This document shows positions 13,745 through 23,893 of a DNA stretch of 64,000 bases, piece by piece. Origin of the DNA: Echeneis naucrates (taxonomy: Eukaryota; Chordata; Actinopteri; Carangiformes; Echeneidae); contig NC_042529.1 in NCBI RefSeq assembly GCF_900963305.1, positions 1,298,001 to 1,362,000 of the forward strand, given 5' to 3'. Position 1 is the stretch's first letter. Each line of letters opens with the position of its first letter. The notes under the pieces are model-generated. The model did no database searches, was not told where the DNA came from, and saw only the letters and a list, made by a program, of their open reading frames with translations. Position numbers and translations under genes: made by a program.

Positions 13745-14040
13745 TTCTTTCTGAAGGGGATTTGGAGGTGATGGCACAGCAGGGAAAACATGAAAACTTT
13801 GATGAACTAATGCACACCATGTTTGGAGGTCAAATGGCCGTGCAAATTCGCCCCAAAAACACCGTACCAACAGTGAAGAGCAGAGCTGGGAGGATCATGG
13901 TGGGGCTTTTCACGAGTAACCTGCATTTAATTGAAGGAAAAGTGTACAGAGAAATTACTGATTCAAGAATCTGCTGCCATCTACCAGGATGGTGAAGATG
14001 AAACGAGGGCAACAGCGATCTCAGACAGAAGGCATCTTGA
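13745..14040 (+). mobile_element. Degenerate Tc1/mariner-type transposase fragment
   Basis: The translated segment contains KNTVPTVKSRAGRIMVGLF followed by IEGKVYREI. This corresponds to the Tc1-family stretch usually seen as NTxPTVKHGGGSIMxWGCF ... IEGKMxxxxYREIL. Only a short internal part is present and the frame is lost soon after. No terminal inverted repeats were found. No counterpart was seen in front of copy 2, which suggests insertion after that duplication or later loss there. Confidence 0.6.
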
Positions 14041-14071
14041 AGCTGTCATTACCAATGAAGGCTTTGTATGA

Positions 14072-14230
14072 AGTCCATCCATCCATCCATCTTCTAACGC
14101 TTTTTTGTTTCTGGGTCGTGTGGTGCTGGAGCCAATCCCAGCCAATGTTCCAGGCAAGGGGCGGGGTCACCCTGGACAGGTTGCCAGTCCATTACAGGGC
14201 CAACACACAAAGACACACAGAGACAAACAC
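14072..14230 (+). repeat. Interspersed teleost repeat with (ATCC)n head
   Basis: A short (ATCC)n run is followed by GCTGGAGCCAATCCCAGCCA, GGCGGGGTCACCCTGGACAG and TTGCCAGTCCATTACAGGGC. This order is common in interspersed repeats of many teleosts. I do not assign it to a LINE or SINE family. Confidence 0.6.
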
Positions 14231-14479
14231 TCTGTATGAAGTATTAAATACACTTTCAGTAAGCGCGTTCATTACTCTTCATTGTGTCATTTTATTATAC
14301 ATGATTTAATATCTGAACTTATGCTTGTGTGGATTACTTGGGTTGTTACAGACATCTGGTGAAACTTTCATGTTGATAGCACCCTCAGAAATACATTTAC
14401 CGGGAAAAATGGTGTTCAATACGTATTTTACCCGCTGTATTATAAAAGTACAGTGGGAATAACTCACTGACTCAAAGTC

Positions 14480-14851
14480 GACTGGAAGTAAGTATGGTGG
14501 GAATCTGGTTGGACTTCACATGGACTCAGGAGCTCTCTTGGTGGGCCTGAGGCTGCGTGGGTGGACTGACCTAAATACATACATGGATATACATATACAA
14601 ACACACATTATTAGGTTATAAATAAACACTATGCCATGAAAAATGGTCAGCATTTCATAATTCCCCCAGCCATGTCTGAGTCTTTTGTTGACAAAAGTCA
14701 AAGAAAATATTTGTTCCAAAAATCAAATATTAACGGGGTAAAGTTAAATGAACTAAATAAACTCCAAAGTACAAGAGTCTAATACTGTTTGTCCTTTATA
14801 AGGACGCTGCAGTAAGACGACCTTCAGTTATCTGCAGCCATTCCCTCCACC
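14480..14851 (+). promoter_or_regulatory. Type-1 promoter of tyrosinase-like copy 1
   Basis: A TATA-type box TTTATAAGG lies at 14795-14803, exactly 57 bp before the ATG, and is repeated at the same distance in copies 2 and 3. The block from about 14480 is nearly identical in front of copy 2. It contains an E-box CACATG (rc CATGTG) at 14518-14523, the core of the MITF-type M-box; whether MITF acts here is inference. Confidence 0.6.
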
Positions 14852-16907
14852 ATGCTGTCGTCAGTCCACTGGCTGTGGCTGGTCCTTTGGTTACATCTGA
14901 CCAGTCTTGAAGACGTTGAGGCTCAGTTTCCAATTCCCTGCACGAGACAGGAAGCTCTGGACTCGAGGACGTGTTGTCCCCTCTGGAATGGTTCTCCCTG
15001 TGGAGAGACGGCAGGTCGGGGCTACTGTGCACAGCATTTTTTAGAGGGTCGTGACTTACCGTTTGACTACAGAGTGGACTGGCCTAACTCCTTCTACGAC
15101 AAAGTGTGTGCGTGCTACGGAAACTTTGATGGATTTGACTGTGGGGTGTGCAGTCCAGGCTGGCAAGGACCCGACTGTCTGGAGCCGCACAGAGTGGACC
15201 GCAAAGAGATAACTGATATGACTGAAGATGAGAGGGAGCTCTTCATTTCAAACCTGGACCACGCAAAACACACCATCAGCAACCGTTACAAGATCCTGAC
15301 CAGCAATGACACAACCAAAGCAGGCAACTTTAAATTTCACGAGGCAACTGTGTATGACCTTTATGTGTGGCTGCACTACTACGCAGCCAAGAAGTACGCC
15401 GATACTGATGATGATGCTGCACATCGAGGCCCCGCTTTCCCTTTCTGGCACCGAATCTTCCTGCTCTTTATCGAGAGGGAGATCAGATTGCTCACTGGGA
15501 ACCATAACTTCTTCATCCCATACTGGGACTGGACCAGAACTGACCACTGCAACATCTGCACCAATGACTACTTTGGGGCAGTTGATCCAGACGGTCACAT
15601 AGACCAGGGTTCCCGTTTCTCAAAGTGGAAGGTGAGATCTCCTTCCTGTTCTTTTCTGAATGCCTCTTTCCTTCTCTTGCTCAAACTGCTCTTTTCCTAC
15701 ACAGACTGCCTGTGTTCTCGATGAAGGTCTCCTTATGATCTGCAGCCACCCTGATGACCCTTCACCTGCACCCATTAGCCGCAAACCAGGAAAGGACCGA
15801 AGCGCAGACACACTGCCAACCTCTGGTGATGTTCGACGCACAGTGTGCGAGGACAATTATGACACACCTCCTTTTAACAAAATGTCTAAGCACAGCTTCA
15901 GGAGCAGCCTGGAAGGTAAACACCAGTTCTATTTTTATTGAAGACCAAAAGACTTTCTGTTGAAGTGTCTGCTCCAGAACTTCAACAGTTTGTCAACAGT
16001 TGGCCTGAATGAACAAAACCAACAAAGGACTAAGATCTGCAATAAAAATGTGAACTTTGTGTTTATTTGGGTTCATTTGTCCTCTAAGGTTTTGATATTC
16101 CTCGTGATTCCCGAAACCTGCAGTCTGCTATGCACAACCTGGTTCACGATTACTTCAATGGCACCATGTCCCACCTCCCTACTGCAGCCAACGACCCGTT
16201 ATTCATGGTTCATCACAGCTTTGTGGACAAGTAAGTGATCTCTTTTTAATTAGGGTTATTATATAACTTCTAATAAAGGATAAACTCCTGACATGTCCAT
16301 TTGTACACTGAAAGGGTTAATATCTCATTGAATAGAGCAGACAAAGATCAGAGCGCTGAGCTGAGGCTCATCAGGGAATATAATTAGATCACCTGTGAAG
16401 AGACAACCGGTCTGAATCAACCAGCTAAATCCTAAAGTTTGGAAAACAAAGACGTTGGGTTAACAACACAATGACAGATATTTCCTCTGCTGTGGAACTC
16501 AACATCAGGCTTCTTGAGGTGTGGCTGGAGAGGCACAGATATGCGAGGTACCCCGAGAGTGACGAAATCCATAAAGCCCAGAGGAAGGAGTCCTACATGG
16601 CCCCGTTCTTCCCTCTGCGCACCAACGGATACTACTGGAACAGGAACATCTTAAGCCTCGGCTACAAGTACATAGAACACAGCATCCCTCACCCTGGAGC
16701 TGTTCACATTGGAAAATTTCACGATGGAAGTCTTTACTGTCTCTGGAGAGAGGCTGAAGGTACAGACCATTTAAAACTATTAAGAGCTCATCACAGTTGT
16801 AATTTGTCCAACCTTGACTGACGTGGTGGACATTGGACCTGTCTTCTTCACTGTCAGCATGTGGCTTGTGTTGTATTGCTGTGCGTCATTGTTGCAGTCG
16901 CTGTTAA
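14852..16907 (+). CDS. Tyrosinase-like copy 1, 3' end damaged
   Basis: Exons 14852-15631, 15705-15915, 16089-16230 and 16509-16759 match the intact copies, carry all six copper-ligand His and have good splice sites. Exon 5 is damaged. About 54 bp at its start, including the Trp-rich entry to the membrane helix, are missing; a splice at 16858 would run out of frame and stop at 16905-16907. The result is a 477-aa protein without membrane helix, ending in a Cys-rich tail ([15 protein letters not shown]). The next intron is also shortened, and an exon-6-like remnant survives near 16953-17010. The end of exon 4 differs from the other copies (GKFHDGSL instead of GEVYHQSP). It may be a pseudogene in progress or a secreted variant; transcript data are lacking. 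Real use of the 16858 acceptor is inferred. Confidence 0.75.
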
Positions 16908-17946
16908 AGTCACTGTGGAGAATAACAGTGTCTCATCTCTAATCTCCGTTTAGCCGGAAAATGACCAACGTACGACGCTCCGGCAGAGCAGGAGCTGCAG
17001 AACCTTTAAGAGGTGAGACGACACGTTTTATGGACTTGATTCTGATGAGAGCTCAACCCTCAGACCAAACCAGGCTGACAGCAAACCAATCAGTGCAATC
17101 TGTTGATCACAGTCAGGTTAGTTAGCTTATGGCTCATACAGTTGCTCAGTTATAGTCATTTTTGGTGAGGGGTGCCTGTTGCCAAGTGACAGGTCCTCTG
17201 TATCCATGGAAACCATCAATCAGACTCCAGCGCTCCGGATTTATGTAGTGGACATACCGTTCTATTTGGACTCAACCAACCCAGAAAGACACCTGTACAA
17301 AGCAATGTCTCATTAATACCATCACATGAGCCGAAACTTCGCCCCTCCTCTGTGATGTCATTATCCCATTCTACGCCCTGATGAGAGTCGTTGCTGAAAT
17401 ATACACAGCATTTACAATAACAGTTATTAATGCCAAGTTTTAAAAAATACCAATAACAATAATGGATAGCTGGGGATTACTATTGGCAATTTAAACAATG
17501 AAGATTTCTGAAGTTCTGTCACCAAAACTTATGTGCCACAGAATCTTATGAAAAAGCAGACTTCTCTTCAAACCATCTAAATAAATAAATAAATAAATAA
17601 GAAAGGGCAAACAAACAAGGCTCATTATCAAATCAGTTTCACCTTCATAAATGAGGGCTGAACCAGAAACACTTCGTTTTCGCTTCATTATTCAATTCTG
17701 TGATTCACCTTCCTTCACTTTTTTGCTTGTCTGTTTTTGTTTCACATGAGAATGACAACAAAAGGAGTGCGTCATTGTTGCTTGGCAACAGATCATAGAA
17801 GCCGATCGGTGGCGTCATATTGATGACTGAAAGCGTAAAATGCTGTCACACAATAATGACGTATCTTATCTTCCCGCGTTTTAATGAAGGTGTGCGGAAG
17901 TCCCCAAGAGTCGCAGAGAAATATGACAAAGCTAACTTCCTGTCAG
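16908..17946. other. 3' flank of copy 1; no gene recognised
   Basis: The first part is a diverged version of the 3' flank of copies 3-5 (for example GACGACACGTT followed by related sequence). Further on lies an (AAAT)n run at 17577-17601. No coding exon was found. Confidence 0.5.
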
Positions 17947-18960
17947 GAAAAAGCTCTGCGGTCACGTCGACAGCAAAATGGAGATCCTGTCGGCGGCCTT
18001 CGGCTCACTACACCTCTTTATTTTATCTTTATTTTGGCCAGGGGTGTCTCTTTTTGTAGTGGTACACTGCTGTACCTGTACTCCTCCATCCTGGACTGAC
18101 GCATCCGGAGCTACACCTCATGAAAATACACACACACACACATATTGATCTCACTAATGTTGGTCAGGTTAGCTGGTTCTAACCAACCACCTGCTACAGC
18201 TAACCATGCTAACTTCTCGGACACCTTCTTCCGGTCAGCCGCCTCACCTGGCTCGTTCTGGGTCACCTTCTTCCGGTCAGCCGCCTCACCTGGCCATTCT
18301 TCTGTCGTCTGTTTCCGTGTTTAACTTTCTGACTTTAACGGCAGACTGATCAAACTGGCAGAGAAACGAATAGTTTCGCGGGCTTTGCGCCGAACAAGCG
18401 TGTTGCTGTTACTTAGCAACAGGCCTCAGGCGACGGAAGCCTCAGACGGCCAAAAGTGATTAACACAGAAAGGGCGAAAAAGTTAAAGTGCAATACAAAA
18501 TGCTGTTGTTGCATGTCATTATGCAATTTGAAGAAGGAATATGGAAATCACTGATCTCTTCTAGTGTGAATACGGCGTATAACAGCGTATCACGAAGACT
18601 ACACCACCCGGCATGCACCTGTTCGGACCGCTGAAAGTACCTGTGAGCAGTCTGGGCGGTCGGAAGGTTTCAGCTGTCAGCCATCGTCCTCATGCTCAGT
18701 TTGTGTTTATTTTTGTGTTAAAACCAAAACAAGGAGCCGTGCCAGACGACCAGGTGCCGACCGGAGTGGGAGGAGTCTGTCTGTCAGGTGTGCACCGTGG
18801 CCCCGCCCCCTTCTCATTGCCTCACTGCTTCAAATATGGCCACGCCTTCCTGCTCTGGGTCACTTAGATTTTTGGGAGGATAATCACACATTAATATGGT
18901 CTTCATTTTTACTCCAAAACAGAAATATAAAAAGTTTAATTCAATAAATTCATTAACTAC
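17947..18960 (+). repeat. Duplicated upstream block, copy B (5' of copy 2), split by extra DNA
   Basis: 17947-17995 and 18622-18960 match the block at 12835-13185. The roughly 620 bp between them have no counterpart there, so they look like an insertion in this copy. Within the extra DNA a direct repeat of 42 bp period carries CACCTTCTTCCGGTCAGCCG at 18222 and 18264. Confidence 0.65.
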
Positions 18961-19479
18961 TTAAATAAATTGTATTACTTAATTTATTTGACCTGATTTG
19001 TCAGTAATAGAGTAGACTGACTTATTGTGTGGGTGTTTATCAGAATAAATTTGAATGATTTGACAGGTTGAAGCTCTGACCATTTGTCAGACACTGGTGC
19101 AGAAATGGATGTAATCTGAAAGTGATTTTATCTTATTTTGTTTCAATTCACAACATTAGACATTTACAAAACATATGAAGTGACTACAACATATGCATTA
19201 AATGTATACATAATTTTTCATGCAAATAAAAAATAAAAGTTAAAATCATAACTAAGCCATGTCTTTTAATTGAAAATGTGAATTAAAACAAAGTACCTAT
19301 AGCTGAATTGGCCTTTTATTGTCAATCTGTGTCTTCATTTACACTTTACATTTTATTCTTTTGTAAAGAACTTTGCGTTGCCCCTGTACTACGCAACTAC
19401 ATCATTCACTATCGCCAGCATGGTGCTGACTGAGGGACAGGAGGAATGATCCATTAAATCAAACTCTAACAAAAAGTCG

Positions 19480-19858
19480 ACTGGAAGTAAGTATGGTGGG
19501 AATCTGGTTGGACTTCACATGGACTCAGGAGCTCTCTTGGTGGGCCTGAGGCTGCGTGGGTGGACTGACCTAAATACATACATGGATATACATATACAAA
19601 CACACATTATTAGGTTATAAATAAACACTATGCCATGAAAAATGGTCAGCATTTCATAATTCCCCCAGCCATGTCTGAGTCTTTTGTTGACAAAAGTCAA
19701 AGAAAATATTTGTTCCAAAAATCAAATATTAACGGGGTAAAGTTAAATGAACTAAATAAACTCCAAAGTACAAGAGTCTAATTTGTTTTTCCTGTTTGTC
19801 CTTTATAAGGACGCTGCAGTAAGACGACCTTCAGTTATCTGCAGCCATTCCCTCCACC
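19480..19858 (+). promoter_or_regulatory. Type-1 promoter of tyrosinase-like copy 2
   Basis: This is nearly identical to the promoter block of copy 1, with the TATA-type box TTTATAAGG at 19802-19810, 57 bp before the ATG, and the same CACATG E-box near 19517. A short insertion (TTTGTTTTTCC-like) lies just upstream of the TATA region. Confidence 0.6.
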
Positions 19859-21741
19859 ATGCTGTCGTCAGTCCACTGGCTGTGGCTGGTCCTTTGGTTA
19901 CATCTGACCAGTCTTGAAGACGTTGAGGCTCAGTTTCCAATTCCCTGCACGACACAGGAAGCTCTGGACTCGAGGACGTGTTGTCCCCTCTGGAATGGTT
20001 CTCCCTGTGGACAGACGGCAGGTCGGGGCTACTGTGCACAGCATTTTTTAGAGGGTGGTGATTTACCGATTGACTACAGAGTGGACTGGCCTCAGATGTT
20101 CTACGACAAAGTGTGTGCGTGCAACGGAAGCTTTGATGGATTTGACTGTGGGGTGTGCAGTCCAGGCTGGCAAGGACCCGACTGTCTGGAGCCGCACAGA
20201 GTGGACCGGAAAGAGATAACTGATATGACTGAAGATGAGAGGGAGCTCTTCATTTCAAACCTGGACCACGCAAAACACACCATCAGCAACCGTTACAAGA
20301 TCCTGACCAGCAATGACACAACCAAAGCAGGCAACTTTAAATTTCACGAGGCAACTGTGTATGACCTTTATGTGTGGCTGCACTACTACGCAGCCAAGAA
20401 GTACGCCGATACTGATGATGATGCTGCACATCGAGGCCCCGCTTTCCCTTTCTGGCACCGAATCTTCCTGCTCTTTATCGAGAGGGAGATCAGATTGCTC
20501 ACTGGGAACCATAACTTCTTCATCCCATACTGGGACTGGACCAGAACTGACCACTGCAACATCTGCACCAATGACTACTTTGGGGCAGTTGATCCAGACG
20601 GTCACATAGACCAGGGTTCCCGTTTCTCAAAGTGGAAGGTGAGATCTCCTTCCTGTTCTTTTCTGAATGCCTCTTTCCTTCTCTTGCTCAAACTGCTCTT
20701 TTCCTACACAGACTGCCTGTGTTCTCGATGAAGGTCTCCAAATGATCTGCAGCCGCCCTGATGACCCTTCACCTGCACCCATTAGCCGCAAACCAGGAAA
20801 GGACCGAAGCGCAGACACACTGCCAACCTCTGGTGATGTTCGACGCACGTTGTGCGAGGACAATTATGACACACCTCCTTTTAACAAAATGTCTAAGCAC
20901 AGCTTCAGGAGCAGGCTGGAAGGTAAACACCAGTTCTATTTTTATTGAAGACCAAAAGACTTTCTGTTGAAGTGTCTGCTCCAGAACTTCAACAGTTTGT
21001 CAACAGTTGGCCTGAATGAACAAAACCAACAAAGGACTAAGATCTGCAATAAAAATGTGAACTTTGTGTTTATTTGGGTTCATTTGTCCTCTAAGGTTTT
21101 GATATTCCTCGTGATTCCCGAAACCTGCAGTCTGCTATGCACAACCTGGTTCACGATTACTTCAATGGCACCATGTCCCACCTCCCTACTGCAGTCAACG
21201 ACCCGTTATTCATGGTTCATCACAGCTTTGTGGACAAGTAAGTGATCTCTTTTTAATTAGGGTTATTATATAACTTCTAATAAAGGATAAACTCCTGACA
21301 TGTCCATTTGTACACTGAAAGGGTTAATATCTCATTGAAGAGAGCAGACAAAGATCAGAGCGCTGAGCTGAGGCTCATCAGGGAATATAATTAGATCACC
21401 TGTGAAGAGACAACCGGTCTGAATCAACCAGCTAAATCCTAAAGTTTGGAAAACAAAGACGTTGGGTTAACAACACAATGACAGATATTTCCTCTGCTGT
21501 GGAACTCAACATCAGGCTTCTTGAGGTGTGGCTGGAGAGGCACAGATATGCGAGTTACCCCGAGAGTGACGAAATCCATAAAGCCCAGAGGAAGGAGTCC
21601 TACATGGCCCCGTTCTTCCCTCTGCGCACCAACGGATACTACTGGAACAGGAGCATCTTAAGCCTCGGCTACAAGTACATAGAACACAGTGGGGACCAAG
21701 CTGATCTCGAGTACGAAATTCCACAATTTTTACTGATTTAA
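19859..21741 (+). CDS. Tyrosinase-like copy 2, lacking membrane helix
   Basis: Exons are 19859-20638, 20712-20922, 21096-21237 and 21516-21741. Signal peptide, Cys-rich region, CuA and CuB are intact, with all six copper-ligand His. Within exon 4, right after the codons for YKYIEHS (about 21690), the sequence leaves the family and reads GDQADLEYEIPQFLLI before a stop. The distal part of exon 4 and exons 5-6 are absent, so the predicted 452-aa product has the whole catalytic core but no membrane anchor. An AATAAA at 21815-21820 could serve as poly(A) signal. Substitutions special to this copy include VDWPQMFYDK and CNGSFDG in the Cys-rich region; the latter creates an extra N-glycosylation sequon. 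It could be a functional soluble form or a truncated relic. Confidence 0.75.
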
Positions 21742-23330
21742 TTTTAAAGCCTTCTTGGTGGATTGTTCAGTCTATTTTTGACATCTCAGTAAAATCCTCA
21801 ATGTTTATTATTCAAATAAATGTATTAAAAAAATAGAACAGTTGAAATGTTTGTTGCATTGCTGGACTTTGATACCAATATGCTGCCAAATAATGGCCGG
21901 AAAACTGCAGCTAAGCACAGCAGGTAACACAAAATCAGTGGACACCAAACCCTGACAAATTCAATGCACATCATTTTATTCAAGCTGTGGTACTAAAACA
22001 GCGCAGTGTTATTCAGGTTTAACTATGCAAATTTCACTAACTCCACACATCCTCAGCAACATAAATGATGTCCACATATAATTCACCGGGGAACTAGGAG
22101 AGCTCAGGTCCACTGACTGTGCTTCACTGGCCATTCAGTGTAAAAGCTGTTCAACAAACAACCATAAATCAACACGTTTTGAGACTAAAACATACATATG
22201 AACAATTTCAATCTCTCTCCGAGTTTACCTCAAACTCCACCTGCTCTCCAAAGACACCAAGTGCTGAATCAGCTAAAGTAAAACTGTGAACAAACACACA
22301 CACACACAATATGACAAAAAGTGAACGCAAGTAACATAAAACAATCATTATCATCATTATTATTATGATTATTCAACAACTGAAATATTTCTAAAGAAAT
22401 ACATAAAGTAGGTCCTCCTGTCCTGGTTGCACACACAGCATGGTGTTTGATTTCCAAAAAGGAAACAACCACATTTTATTTAGTCACCTTCTTTTTGTCT
22501 ATTTTTCGCCTTCCTGCTCTTTAATATCTCGGCTCGTTGTTTTTATTTTTCGAATGTTGTTAAATTAACTGTTAGCTAGTCTGTTCGTTCCTCTCTGTGC
22601 TATCAGCTTTCTTCGTGGCAGAGTGATACAGCTCTGTGAAAAGTAACTCGATGTCATTATCGTATCTGCTCATTATACAAAACTTAATAAAATAATAATA
22701 ATAAAGAGAAATATTCATCCCTTCCACATTGTTTCCAGGTTCCACTGTCTTCTGTTTACGTTTTTAAATGTTGCTAAATAACAGCTAGCTGGGCTGCTTG
22801 TTTGTCAGTGGCCGAGTGATACAGCTCTGTGACGTCACACCTGTTGAACGCACTCTTTGGACAAAGCTTACTAACCAATCAGATGGCCTCAATTGAGCTT
22901 CCTGCATCATAAAAAGTTTGTTTGCTGTCCTGTTGTATATAAATAAACTATAAATGCAGAAATTCATGTTCAGACACTTTTGAGTGTCTATTTTTTAAAA
23001 CAGGAAAATCCTGCAAACTTTATTTGGGTGGCACCTTAAAATAAGTATTATTATTACAAACCCAGAGGCCATTAAATAGGCTGAACAGTAATAAACTCAT
23101 CACAAACACTGCAGGAAAAAACTGAAAAACCATGTCACTAATATCATTAAATAACTGAAATCTCTGAAATTTGCCCTTCCAAAGTAATGCAATGTTAAGA
23201 AGGCACTAGATTACAAATATGACTTTCTTACAATCTCTTCTCTTGACATGTTTCTGGTCAATGTGTTTCGTATTTCTTTATTTTGCTAAGCAGGTTGAAC
23301 TGCTCTTGGACTATACAAGTACATCATTGA
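21742..23330. other. Unique spacer after copy 2; no gene recognised
   Basis: This sequence is not shared with the other repeat units. A sequence element with GAGTGATACAGCTCTGTGA occurs twice, near 22621 and 22813, so there is a small internal duplication. No coding exon is evident. Confidence 0.45.
21815..21820 (+). terminator. Candidate poly(A) signal of copy 2
   Basis: AATAAA lies 74 bp after the stop codon of copy 2, in sequence unrelated to the 3' ends of the other copies. Confidence 0.45.
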
Positions 23331-23339
23331 TACTGTTTC

Positions 23340-23893
23340 TGGCCAATCAAGCTCCTGCATGCTATTGACAGAGAGTATGAGAAAATACAGTAGGAATGAT
23401 TCATTAACTCAAAAGCAAACATTTACTTGACTGGAAGTAGTAAGAGTGGGAATTGGGTGGGACTTTACGGGAAATCAGGAGTTCTCTTGAAGCGGGGTGA
23501 CCTACTTCAATAACACACCCATACATTTTTTTAAGGATCTTATCTTGCCACTACAAAATGCATCCAGTTCATTTCCAATAGAGAACAACTGCAGAACAAC
23601 GATAACAAGAGTAAAGTCCAAACATATGTAGAATGAGTGGTGATGCATAGGTTCATAAATACGCACCCTACCATGAGCAATATCTGAGCACTTTGTCTTC
23701 TTTTCAAAACGCTCAGACACATAAAATACAACATCAAATATTAACCAATACATTGTCAACCTACAAGGAAATTCCAATGTCGGTGAAACAGCTCCAAGAT
23801 AAAAGTCAAAGTACAAGAGTCTAATACTGTTTGTCCTTTATAAGGACGCTGCAGTAAGACGACCTTCAGTTATCTGCAGCCATTCCCTCCACC
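23340..23893 (+). promoter_or_regulatory. Type-1 promoter of tyrosinase-like copy 3, diverged
   Basis: The TATA-type box TTTATAAGG at 23837-23845 lies 57 bp before the ATG, as in copies 1 and 2. Further upstream the block is recognisably related to copies 1 and 2 (GACTGGAAGTA, AGGAGTTCTCTTG) but clearly more diverged, and the CACATG E-box is not kept at the matching place. Confidence 0.55.

Noticed and set aside
15248-15598. Long minus-strand open frame of 116 codons repeated in every tyrosinase-like copy
   Set aside because: It lies antisense to exon 1; its repetition only reflects the near-identical gene copies.
16471-16508. Open frame continuing upstream of tyrosinase-like exon 4 with a Met start
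   Set aside because: Similarity to human TYR and the acceptor CATCAG/G place the exon start at 16509; the upstream codons are intron.
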